Source: Actinobacteria bacterium casp-actino8
GTDB taxonomy: Bacteria > Actinomycetota > Acidimicrobiia > Acidimicrobiales > Ilumatobacteraceae
Length of the DNA stretch: 18,758 nt
Assembly (NCBI GenBank): GCA_001510455.1
Contig: LFFH01000020.1
Location: 1 to 18,758, forward strand
Direction: 5' to 3'
Under the pieces are notes generated by a model. It had not been told where the DNA came from. It made no database searches and was given only the letters and a program-made list of their open reading frames with translations. Position numbers and translations under genes: made by a program. This document shows, in pieces, positions 9,236 to 15,714 of this stretch; the first letter of the stretch is position 1; each line of letters starts with the position of its first letter.

Positions 9236-9561
9236 TCGATCGCCTGCGCCTCGGACACGACTTCCGGCGCCTGCGCCAGGAGGGAACACGTGTTCGACGC
9301 GGTGTGATCTGGTGCTCCATGCTCCCCGATTCGTCGATTCCGACGCCCCGCATCGCTTTTGCCATCGGTCGTTCCGCTGGTTCGGCCGTGATGAGAAACC
9401 GGGTACGTCGTCGTCTTCGTGAGGCAGTTCGCCAGTCTGCTCTGGCTCCCGGGTTGTATCTCTTCGGTCTGACTCGAGATGCGGTGAGTGAGCCGACGTT
9501 CGCCGAGGTGACCGAGGCCGTGGCTCACTTCTCGTCTCGGGCCAGCGAGGTTGCGGCGTGA
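9232..9561 (+). CDS. rnpA: ribonuclease P protein component
   Basis: RnpA is the protein cofactor that helps RNase P RNA bind precursor tRNA and Mg2+ while removing 5' leaders. From TTG at 9232 it is 109 residues, beginning (M)[17 protein letters not shown]. The signature [13 protein letters not shown] lies at 55-67, the conserved RNR basic helix. The start is chosen because TTG overlaps the rpmH stop as TTGA and gives the normal RnpA N-terminus. No other start in the right place is visible. The reading frame stays open upstream across all of rpmH to a GTG at 8989, so a long form cannot be excluded. The stop overlaps the yidD GTG. Confidence 0.92.
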   Translation: MIDRLRLGHDFRRLRQEGTRVRRGVIWCSMLPDSSIPTPRIAFAIGRSAGSAVMRNRVRRRLREAVRQSALAPGLYLFGLTRDAVSEPTFAEVTEAVAHFSSRASEVAA

Positions 9562-9827
9562 AGCGCATGCTGATCAGGCTGATCGAGGGCTATCAGCGAG
9601 GCCGTGAGGGTCGCCCCTCCCCGTGCCGTTTCTTCCCGTCGTGCTCGGAATACGCGCACGAAGCCCTCACTGTTCACGGAGCCGGCCGTGGATCGTGGCT
9701 GACCATTCGCCGGCTCGTGCGTTGCCGACCGTTCGGCCCCTCCGGTTTCGATCCGGTACCCGAACGCGAAGGGCGCGCCCACGACCACTCGTCGTGCTCC
9801 ACTCCCCCCGTTGGAAGGGTTTCCTGA
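9558..9827 (+). CDS. yidD: membrane protein insertion efficiency factor YidD
   Basis: YidD is a small, amphipathic, membrane-associated protein that improves YidC-dependent insertion. The 89-residue product has the diagnostic motif [16 protein letters not shown] (22-37), with the conserved C-x-F-x-P-S-C-S-x-Y. It continues with [19 protein letters not shown], where the family normally has CHPF..GG.DPVP. An amphipathic N-terminal helix ([13 protein letters not shown]) precedes the motif. The GTG start overlaps the rnpA stop by 4 nt (GTGA) and yidC begins one base after its stop, indicating a coupled rnpA-yidD-yidC unit. Confidence 0.95.
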   Translation: MKRMLIRLIEGYQRGREGRPSPCRFFPSCSEYAHEALTVHGAGRGSWLTIRRLVRCRPFGPSGFDPVPEREGRAHDHSSCSTPPVGRVS

Positions 9828-9828
9828 C

Positions 9829-10833
9829 ATGTTTCAAGCCGCCGCCTGGCTCATCAGCCAGTTCTACAGCCTGACCTCGAACTACATCTTGGCCATCTCG
9901 ATCGTGGCCTTCGTGATCATGATGTTGATCTTCCCGCTCACGTTGAAGAGCACCAAGGGCATGCTCGAGATGCAGCGTGTCCAGCCGGAAATGCGCCGTA
10001 TTCAGCAGCAATACCGCAACGACCGGCAGAAGATGAACGAAGAGATGATGAAGCTCTACCAGGAGCACAAGGTCAACCCCCTGGCCTCGTGTTTGCCCCT
10101 CCTGGCGCAGATGCCGATCTTCATCATCATGTTCCGAGTGCTGCACGGGCTCACGTCCCGAGGTGACGATGGCACGTTCGATCCCGACTACATCTCGAAA
10201 TCGAGTGAGCTGTACAGCAGCCTCGACGACAAGACCGAGATGTTGTCGTGGGGACTCGATCTGTCGTTGCGTCCGATCGAAGTCATCCAGGACGACCCAG
10301 GCAAGGGCATCATCTACGCCTTGCTCGTGGTGGCGCTCATGGGCATGTACTACGCCCAGCAGCGCATGATTGCGTCGCGGACGGTGTCGCCCACGATGTC
10401 GGCCACCCAGGCCAAGATCATGCAGTACCTGCCGGTCGTGTTCGGCGTCTTCCAGATCTTCTTCCCGGTCGGCCTGGTGATCTACTACTTCGCTCAGACC
10501 ATCGTGCGCATTGCGCAGCAGGCCTACATCACCCGACGCTTCTACAAGGGTGACGAATCACTGGGCCGTCAAGCCCAGGCAGCCAGCGCCAAAGCTCGGG
10601 AGATGAGCAAGAAAGACGGTGGCGGCGGTGGATTGTTCGGCCAGCTCAAGCAGGAGGCGGCCAAAGCCAAGCAGGAACAAGCCACGAATCGTCCGACCAG
10701 CAAGCGTGTGACACCGCCCAAGGGCGGTGCGTCATCCAAGGGTGGATCGTCGGGGACCAAGGGTCGCCCGACTCCGTCGAACCGCCCCAAGCCCGGTGGA
10801 AAGCCGCGGCATCCCAAACCCCCGCGTCCCTGA
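9829..10833 (+). CDS. yidC: membrane protein insertase YidC (Oxa1 family)
   Basis: YidC inserts and folds inner-membrane proteins, alone or with SecYEG. The start is ATG at 9829, one nucleotide after the yidD stop and preceded by GGAAGGG. A TTG at 9811 would add six residues. The protein is 334 residues with the Gram-positive architecture: a first TM (~19-38), a charged cytoplasmic hairpin (~40-85), a second TM (~88-108, with CLPLLAQMPIFIIMF), and later TMs at ~160-175 and ~195-222. The groove-associated positive residue of the first TM end is a Lys (LTLKSTKG) rather than Arg. It ends in a long low-complexity basic tail rich in Lys, Pro and Gly (about 245-334), common in actinobacteria and likely to contact the ribosome. 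Confidence 0.96.
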   Translation: MFQAAAWLISQFYSLTSNYILAISIVAFVIMMLIFPLTLKSTKGMLEMQRVQPEMRRIQQQYRNDRQKMNEEMMKLYQEHKVNPLASCLPLLAQMPIFIIMFRVLHGLTSRGDDGTFDPDYISKSSELYSSLDDKTEMLSWGLDLSLRPIEVIQDDPGKGIIYALLVVALMGMYYAQQRMIASRTVSPTMSATQAKIMQYLPVVFGVFQIFFPVGLVIYYFAQTIVRIAQQAYITRRFYKGDESLGRQAQAASAKAREMSKKDGGGGGLFGQLKQEAAKAKQEQATNRPTSKRVTPPKGGASSKGGSSGTKGRPTPSNRPKPGGKPRHPKPPRP

Positions 10834-10850
10834 CGCACGACCTCCTGAGA

Positions 10851-10865
10851 CCGTCGGATCGACGG
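10851..10865. repeat. small inverted repeat in the yidC-jag gap
   Basis: CCGTCG-gat-CGACGG is a perfect 6-bp hairpin with a 3-nt loop in the 78-bp yidC-jag gap. No T-run follows, so it is not a convincing terminator. It could stabilise the yidC mRNA 3' end or attenuate transcription before jag. Confidence 0.3.
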
Positions 10866-10911
10866 ATGCCGGGACGTCATCACTGAACCTGACACAGAAA
10901 GAGGTTGTCCC

Positions 10912-11736
10912 ATGCAATGGGTAGAAACCACTGGCCGAAGTATCGAAGAGGCCAAGAACACAGCTCTCGATCAGCTCGGTGTCGCCGACGCTGATGCCGA
11001 GTTTGAAATCCTGGAAGAACCAAAGGCCGGGCTCTTCGGCCGGACTCGAGGTGAGGCGCGAGTACGGGCGCGTGTTCGCCCCCGTTCTCCACGACCTAAG
11101 GTTGAACGCAGAGACCGTCGCCGTGGTGATCGTCAGCGCTCCGATGGTGAATCTCGACCCGAGGGGGGCTCACGCGAGCGCCGCCCCCGGAACCCTCAGA
11201 AATCCACGGCTGACAAGGGGAAAGACATGAGTGATGAGAGTTCCCGACCGGCTCGCCCGGCGGCTGATCCGGCCACCGTGGCGGCGGAGGCCGAAAAGTT
11301 CCTTCAGGGCCTGACCACCGCCTTTGGCGTCGCCGGTCAGACGTCTACCGTCATCGACGGAGGCGAAATCGACGTGTCCCTCGACGGCAACGACCTCGGC
11401 CTCTTGGTCGGACCTCGGGGCTCGACCCTGCAGGCCGTCCAGGACATCACCCGGGTGGTGAGCCAGCGTCGGATGGGCGACCACGACACCCGCCTGCGGG
11501 TCGATGTCGGGGGCTACCGAGCCAAGCGAAAGGAAGCTCTGAGCCGCTTCGTCAACCAGGTGGCTGATGAAGTGGTGGCCTCCGGAACCGCCCGAGCCCT
11601 CGAGCCCATGCCCTCTCCCGACCGCAAAGTGATCCACGATGCGCTGACGGGCCGTACGGATATCGCCACCCACTCGGAGGGCGAAGATCCTTACCGTCGC
11701 GTGATCATTGCGCCGGCTGAGGCCCCGTCGGCCTGA
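10912..11736 (+). CDS. jag: RNA-binding protein Jag (KhpB/EloR-like)
   Basis: Jag/KhpB is a cytoplasmic RNA-binding protein, linked in Firmicutes to cell elongation and usually encoded beside yidC. The 274-residue protein has a Jag_N domain (1-~55; QWVETTGRSIEEAKNTALDQLG, with EPKAGLFGR). A long Arg/Asp/Glu/Pro-rich linker (~56-125) follows. Then come a KH domain with the GxxG loop GPRG (167-170) and an R3H domain with R238xxxH242 (SPDRKVIHDAL) ending HSEGEDPYRRVIIAP. Jag normally has all three domains, so it is complete. The ATG is preceded by AGAAAGAGG. The linker is unusually charged. It forms a cluster with the yidC and rsmG genes. Confidence 0.95.
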   Translation: MQWVETTGRSIEEAKNTALDQLGVADADAEFEILEEPKAGLFGRTRGEARVRARVRPRSPRPKVERRDRRRGDRQRSDGESRPEGGSRERRPRNPQKSTADKGKDMSDESSRPARPAADPATVAAEAEKFLQGLTTAFGVAGQTSTVIDGGEIDVSLDGNDLGLLVGPRGSTLQAVQDITRVVSQRRMGDHDTRLRVDVGGYRAKRKEALSRFVNQVADEVVASGTARALEPMPSPDRKVIHDALTGRTDIATHSEGEDPYRRVIIAPAEAPSA

Positions 11737-11750
11737 GCCGCCAACGACCG

Positions 11751-12308
11751 ATGTCTGAGCCATCGGACGAACAACTGAGCAGTTTGCTGGATGCGCTGGT
11801 CGAGGCCCAGCGCATCGGCATGTTGGGGCCCGGATCCCTGGAGGACGCGATCCGTCGGGCATGGGCGTTCGTCGATCGTTGTCCCACCGACGCCCGGACG
11901 TTCGTCGATCTGGGAACGGGGGGAGGCCTTCCCGGGCTCGTTCTCGCGGTTGGCCGTCCTTCCTTGTCGGGACTGCTCGTCGATCGCCGGGCCAAGCGGA
12001 TCGATCTCGTGACGCGCCTGATCGGACGACTTGGGATGACCGACCGTCTCCAGGCCTGGGCGGGTGATGTGGCCGACCTCCCGTCGGTGAGGGGGGAAAC
12101 CTGGGATGTGGCCACGTGCCGTGGCTTCGGGTCCCCGACCTACACCGCCCGACTGGCACAACCGATCGTCCGAATCGGGGGGTTCCTTCTGGTGAGCGAG
12201 CCCCCCGACTCGACGGGGTCCCGCTGGATCGACCCCGCCATCATCGAAGCCGGATTCCAGCTGGGGGATGTCTCCGAGGGCGTCGCTCGTCTCCGGCGGA
12301 CAGACTGA
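11751..12308 (+). CDS. rsmG: 16S rRNA (guanine527-N7)-methyltransferase
   Basis: RsmG (formerly GidB) methylates N7 of G527 in the 530 loop of 16S rRNA using S-adenosylmethionine; its loss gives low-level streptomycin resistance. The 185-residue protein has the SAM-binding motif I DLGTGGGLPGL (53-63), an acidic motif II end LLVDRRAKR (75-83) and the later GDVADL. It is somewhat shorter than the ~207-residue E. coli enzyme, mainly at the N terminus where the usual substrate-side helices are reduced. ATG at 11751 lies 14 nt after the jag stop. The parS cluster lies between its stop and parA. Confidence 0.93.
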   Translation: MSEPSDEQLSSLLDALVEAQRIGMLGPGSLEDAIRRAWAFVDRCPTDARTFVDLGTGGGLPGLVLAVGRPSLSGLLVDRRAKRIDLVTRLIGRLGMTDRLQAWAGDVADLPSVRGETWDVATCRGFGSPTYTARLAQPIVRIGGFLLVSEPPDSTGSRWIDPAIIEAGFQLGDVSEGVARLRRTD

Positions 12309-12324
12309 CCACGTCTCGAGGTCT

Positions 12325-12356
12325 CCTTGTCATGTTCCACGTGGAACATGACAAGG
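12325..12356. promoter_or_regulatory. parS site 1 within a 32-bp perfect palindrome
   Basis: The core TGTTCCACGTGGAACA (12333-12348) is a perfect 16-bp parS palindrome. The symmetry continues outward without a mismatch to 16 bp per arm (12325-12356). ParB binds such sites and spreads. The extended arms exceed what ParB needs, so this element may also fold as a hairpin or be a duplicated or optimised loading site. Confidence 0.92.
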
Positions 12357-12371
12357 GTGTGGGATCGGTGA

Positions 12372-12387
12372 TGTTCCACGTGGAACG
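12372..12387. promoter_or_regulatory. parS site 2
   Basis: TGTTCCACGTGGAACG carries the parS core with one mismatch at the last base of the palindrome (G instead of A). Its centre is 39 bp from the centre of site 1. It belongs to the parS cluster immediately upstream of parA. Confidence 0.88.
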
Positions 12388-12405
12388 TCATTCACTCGAT
12401 CCCTC

Positions 12406-12427
12406 TGATGTTCCACGTGGAACATCA
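12406..12427. promoter_or_regulatory. parS site 3
   Basis: The core TGTTCCACGTGGAACA (12409-12424) is perfect and the symmetry extends to 22 bp. Its centre lies 37 bp from that of site 2 and about 120 bp before the parA start. Three sites at this spacing would nucleate a strong ParB complex on the origin side of parAB. Confidence 0.92.
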
Positions 12428-12535
12428 CCGAAGAAGCCGTCGGAATCCGAGGACGTGAACCCCACCCCTCCGGTACGATTCGCCCACGGCCTGTCGTCGG
12501 CAGGCCAGCCGCAACTCTGAGGTAAGCCTGGTTCC

Positions 12536-13354
12536 ATGAGCGACAGTTCGACTCCCGCCCCCCACCAACGGCCTCTCCCCCGCATCATCGCCGTCGCCAA
12601 TCAGAAGGGTGGGGTGGGAAAGACCACCACCTCCGTCAATCTGGGCGCATGTCTGGCCGAGCTGGGGTATCGCACTCTGATCGTTGACCTCGACCCCCAA
12701 GGCAACGCCTCATCAGGGGTGGGTGTCGATACCCGGGGTGTCGACACCTCGATGTATGACGTGATCCTCCACGACGCATCCATGGAGGACTGCATCGAGC
12801 CAGCGGCGGTGCGGAATCTGTTCGTCGCCCCCGCCAATCTTGACCTCGCCGGCGCCGAGATCGAACTCGTCCCGGCCATGGCCCGAGAAACCCGGCTCAA
12901 GAAGGCCATCGATTCGGTCCTCGACGAGTTCGATTTCGTGATCATCGACTGCCCGCCATCACTGGGCCTGTTGACCGTCAATGCTTTGGTCGCAGCGCGT
13001 GAGGTGCTCGTCCCGATCCAGTGCGAGTACTACGCCCTGGAGGGTCTGGGCCAGCTTCTCCGCAACGTCGACCTGGTCAAGCGCAATCTGAACACCGAAC
13101 TCGAAGTCAGCACCATCGTGTGTGTGATGTTCGACGCGCGAGCCAAGTTGTCGACCGAGGTGGTCACCGAGGTTCGGGAGCATTTCGGGGACAAGGTCTG
13201 CCGAACGGTCATCCCGCGCAACGTGCGGTTGTCGGAGGCCCCGTCCCATCATCAACCCATCAATGTGTACGACCCGTCGTCCAAGGGCGCGGTGGCGTAT
13301 CGACTCGTCGCAAAGGAGGTCGCTGGTGGCACCCCGCCGCGGAGGACTCGGTAG
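12536..13354 (+). CDS. parA: chromosome partitioning ATPase ParA (Soj)
   Basis: ParA is the deviant Walker-type ATPase that binds non-specific DNA and drives ParB-parS origins apart. The 272-residue protein has the deviant Walker A KGGVGKTT (24-31), Walker A' DLDPQGN (51-57) and Walker B FVIIDCPPS. It continues with the family features VLVPIQCEYYALEGL and the C-terminal VRLSEAPSHHQPI. The N-terminal ~14 residues before the first strand are short, unlike the long extensions of some actinobacteria. The ATG at 12536 has a GAGGTAAG sequence about 10 nt upstream. parB begins inside the last 29 nt, so the two are co-translated. Confidence 0.96.
   Translation: MSDSSTPAPHQRPLPRIIAVANQKGGVGKTTTSVNLGACLAELGYRTLIVDLDPQGNASSGVGVDTRGVDTSMYDVILHDASMEDCIEPAAVRNLFVAPANLDLAGAEIELVPAMARETRLKKAIDSVLDEFDFVIIDCPPSLGLLTVNALVAAREVLVPIQCEYYALEGLGQLLRNVDLVKRNLNTELEVSTIVCVMFDARAKLSTEVVTEVREHFGDKVCRTVIPRNVRLSEAPSHHQPINVYDPSSKGAVAYRLVAKEVAGGTPPRRTR
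13312..13320 (+). promoter_or_regulatory. ribosome binding site deciding the parB start
   Basis: AAAGGAGGT is a near-perfect Shine-Dalgarno ending 5-6 nt before GTG at 13326. This favours that GTG over the upstream in-frame ATG at 13263, which would add 21 residues unlike any ParB N-terminus. Confidence 0.85.
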
Positions 13355-14243
13355 AGGTCTCGATTCCCTGATTCCCGGGGGAGGAGCGACCCCGCCGCCC
13401 TCTCCTGACAGTGGCCTGGTCGAGATCCCGGTTCGAGATCTGGTCCCCAACCCTCACCAGCCACGCGTTCACTTCGACGAAGATCTGTTGAGCGACCTGT
13501 CGGCCTCCATCAAGGAGATCGGCGTTCTTCAGCCCTTGTTGGTGCGCAGGTTGGCCGATGGCACGTATCAGCTCATCGCCGGTGAACGTCGGTGGAGAGC
13601 AGCACAGCGAGCTGGTCTGGCCACCGTGCCGGCAGTGGTCAAAGAGACCGACGACATGTCGTCGGTCGAGCAAGCCCTGGTCGAGAACCTGCACCGCCAG
13701 GATCTTTCACCGCTGGAAGAAGCCTCGGCCTATCAGCAACTTCTCGACGATTTCCATCTCACCCATGACGATGTGGCCAAAAGGGTCGGCAAGAGTCGCA
13801 GCGCGGTCACCAACACATTGCGTCTGCTGAATCTGCCCCCGGCGGTTCAGGCCTTGTTGGCTGACGGCCGTTTGAGCGCTGGTCACGCCAAGGCTCTCCT
13901 GGGTACTCCCGACCGAGCTTTCCAGGAGCAGCTGGCTCGTCGGGCCGCAACCGAGCATTGGTCGGTGAGGGCCGTCGAGGAGGCCATTCGTGATCGCGGT
14001 GGCGACAGTTCGGGCGAGACAGCGTCGAGTGGGGGCGCACCACGAACCGCAGGATCATCGAGTCCCCGTCAGTTACCCGCGGCAGGATTGCTCCAACTCG
14101 AAGAACTCCTCGGTGAGTACCTCGCCACTCGTGTGGCGGTGAAGATGGCCAACAAGAAGGGCCAGGTGACCATCGACTTCGCTGACCTGGATGACCTCGA
14201 GCGCATTTATCACCTCATGGTCGATGGGCCTCCGGGAGACTGA
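13326..14243 (+). CDS. parB: chromosome partitioning protein ParB (Spo0J)
   Basis: ParB is the CTP-dependent DNA clamp that loads at parS and slides to form the partition complex. From GTG at 13326 it has 305 residues. It starts with the basic ParA-activating segment RRGGLGRGLDSLIP (4-17). The N-terminal ParB/CTP-binding domain (about 30-115) follows, with the CTP motif GERRWRA (86-92) and ENLHRQDL (120-127). The helix-turn-helix segment around 135-185 (VAKRVGKSRSAVTNTLRLL) recognises parS. A disordered Ser/Gly linker (~215-238) leads to the C-terminal dimerisation domain. All key motifs are present, so it should be active. It overlaps parA by 29 nt and is followed by the convergent gap carrying a DnaA box. 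Confidence 0.97.
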   Translation: MAPRRGGLGRGLDSLIPGGGATPPPSPDSGLVEIPVRDLVPNPHQPRVHFDEDLLSDLSASIKEIGVLQPLLVRRLADGTYQLIAGERRWRAAQRAGLATVPAVVKETDDMSSVEQALVENLHRQDLSPLEEASAYQQLLDDFHLTHDDVAKRVGKSRSAVTNTLRLLNLPPAVQALLADGRLSAGHAKALLGTPDRAFQEQLARRAATEHWSVRAVEEAIRDRGGDSSGETASSGGAPRTAGSSSPRQLPAAGLLQLEELLGEYLATRVAVKMANKKGQVTIDFADLDDLERIYHLMVDGPPGD

Positions 14244-14386
14244 TCCGTTAACCGTGTGAACCTCTGGTCGCGCGTGAGGGTTTCGCACAGGCTGTGGATA
14301 AACTTGTGTATAGAACCCAGGTTTTAGTTGTAAATTCACATCTGACCTGGTCAGGGGAAATTCAGAGGATCACAAGGGTGCTGGTC
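14244..14386. other. convergent parB/cwlM-like gap with a perfect DnaA box and AT-rich stretch
   Basis: This 143-bp non-coding gap lies between two converging genes. It contains TGTGGATAA (14293-14301), the exact complement of the consensus DnaA box TTATCCACA. An imperfect copy, TGTGTATAG (14305-14313), lies 3 bp away. The next 40 bp (14301-14340) are only about one-third GC in an otherwise GC-rich window. A 6-bp inverted repeat CTGACC-t-GGTCAG lies at 14342-14354. No T-run terminator is obvious for either gene. Confidence 0.75.
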
Positions 14387-14398
14387 TCACCGAGACCA
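14382..14398 (-). repeat. inverted repeat over the cwlM-like stop codon
   Basis: TGGTCTC-acc-GAGACCA is a perfect 7-bp inverted repeat with a 3-nt loop spanning the stop codon of the minus-strand gene. It may act as a 3' stabilising or terminator hairpin for the long minus-strand operon, but no T-run follows. Confidence 0.35.
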
Positions 14399-15337
14399 CG
14401 CCACAACGGCCAGGTAGACCGCTTCGGCGATGCGAGCCGAACGATCGGCAACCTCGTCCGACGACCCAATGGTCACTAGAACGGCGGGCATTCTCGTCTC
14501 TCGAAGAATCGGGAGGCGCAGCCCGACGACGTCGACGCCTGGCACCACGTCTCGCAGGTGACGTTCCATCAGATGGGCAAGTGAACGACCCCCGGCCGAC
14601 TCGAAAGCCGGAACGGCGTAGAAGGCGACCCGGTGATGAGGTTCGTCAGAGCTTTCGAGTCCGACGAACACCTCGGCATCGCACAGATTGGCATGGGCGG
14701 CCTGAGCGGCGGCCGTGGGTTCTTCGGTCGGAACCACCTCGGCTCCATGGGCATCGAGGGCCGCCACCAAAGGTTCGACCAGATCGTCCACGTCACCGAA
14801 ACGTCCGATGGCAACCTTCATCGACGCGAGCGGCTGTCCCTGTTTCAAGGCCTCGAGGTCCCGAATGGCGGCGATTCCGGGACCGTCGCCGGTCTGGCGA
14901 GACAGAACGCGGAGGTGGTCGACCACGGGGGCGCCACAAACGCCGTCGACATCGAGTCCAGCGTTGGTCTGGAAATCGCGAACAGCCCAATCGGCGAGGG
15001 GTCCGAAGATTCCGTCGATACGACCACAGTCGAATCCGAGTCTCGACAACACCCGTTGAAGTTCGGCGACGTCGTCACCACGAAGATTCGGTGACCGCAG
15101 GGACAAGACGCGGTCACCCAGGTTCCAGGACGCCTCGACCAGCGTGTGCCAGGTGTCGTCGTCACAGACTCCCGTGGCTGGCAAACCTCGATCACTTTGG
15201 AACGACGACACCGCCTCGGCCGTCGCGCTGCAGTAGGTGGCCTTCACCACTCCACGGTCCGGGAGAAAGCCGGCCGCTCCCAGCCGGCGCTGGAGCTGCC
15301 GGACCTCCTCGCCCGTGTCGCCGGGCGAGAGGGCCAT
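14387..15337 (-). CDS. CwlM-like protein: two PG-binding domains plus degenerate amidase_3 domain
   Basis: The protein lies where Mycobacterium has cwlM, beside trxA and facing parB. From ATG at 15337 (1-nt overlap with the trxA stop) it has 316 residues and no signal peptide, so it is likely cytoplasmic. Two PG_binding_1 repeats are clear (about 4-68 and 79-146; VRQLQRRLGAAGF and VAELQRVLSRLGF, each followed by FQ and G). The third domain (~183-316) keeps the amidase_3 backbone pattern but not its catalytic residues. The DPGHGG...E segment is missing, the SIH position reads VGLES (E238 for His) and the VLVE position reads VLVTIG (T289 for Glu). It is therefore probably a non-enzymatic pseudo-amidase. 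Mycobacterial CwlM is a cytoplasmic regulator of MurA and partner of MurJ/FhaA; similar work here is inference. The mycobacterial Thr-rich C-terminal tail is absent. Confidence 0.88.
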   Translation of the reverse strand: MALSPGDTGEEVRQLQRRLGAAGFLPDRGVVKATYCSATAEAVSSFQSDRGLPATGVCDDDTWHTLVEASWNLGDRVLSLRSPNLRGDDVAELQRVLSRLGFDCGRIDGIFGPLADWAVRDFQTNAGLDVDGVCGAPVVDHLRVLSRQTGDGPGIAAIRDLEALKQGQPLASMKVAIGRFGDVDDLVEPLVAALDAHGAEVVPTEEPTAAAQAAHANLCDAEVFVGLESSDEPHHRVAFYAVPAFESAGGRSLAHLMERHLRDVVPGVDVVGLRLPILRETRMPAVLVTIGSSDEVADRSARIAEAVYLAVVAWSR

Positions 15338-15666
15338 CAGCCGAGAAATTCCTCCAACTCCGAGAGGAGCTGTCCTTTGCCCTTGGCGCCGACCATCCGC
15401 TTCTTGAGCTCGCCGTCCTTGAAGACGAGGAGGGTCGGAATGCTCATCACGTTGTAGCGCATGGCGATGTCGCCGTGATCGTCGACGTTGAGTTTGGCGA
15501 TGGTCACCTGACCAGCCTTCTCGGTGGCGATCTCTCCGAGGATCGGGGCGATCATCTTGCACGGTCCGCACCATTCGGCCCAGAAGTCGACGACCACCGG
15601 GGTCGATGCCGAGTTCACGGTCTCGTCGAAGGTGCTACTGGTGAGGGTCACGATGCCGTCGGCCAT
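15337..15666 (-). CDS. trxA: thioredoxin
   Basis: This is a cytoplasmic disulfide reductase that is re-reduced by thioredoxin reductase. From ATG at 15666 it is 109 residues. It has the active site WCGPC at 32-36 ([14 protein letters not shown]) and the cis-proline loop SIPT, with the later FKDGEL and VGAKGKGQL. All catalytic features are normal. The start is preferred over an upstream in-frame codon because AAGGA lies about 6 nt before it and because it gives the canonical N-terminus. A TAGCCT -10-like box lies 31 nt upstream. The gene lies directly between trxB and the cwlM-like gene, which it overlaps by 1 nt. Confidence 0.97.
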   Translation of the reverse strand: MADGIVTLTSSTFDETVNSASTPVVVDFWAEWCGPCKMIAPILGEIATEKAGQVTIAKLNVDDHGDIAMRYNVMSIPTLLVFKDGELKKRMVGAKGKGQLLSELEEFLG

Positions 15667-15714
15667 GGGATTCCTTTGTCCGGAGTGATCGAGAGACAGG
15701 CTACCGCGACGCAC

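Noticed and set aside
13263..13325. Upstream ATG extension of parB
   Set aside because: The extra 21 residues do not resemble ParB, and the near-perfect Shine-Dalgarno favours GTG at 13326.
15338..15574. Long upstream extension of the cwlM-like frame (to 15574)
   Set aside because: It runs through trxA in another frame and is Arg/Asp-rich; the ATG at 15337 directly precedes the first PG-binding repeat.
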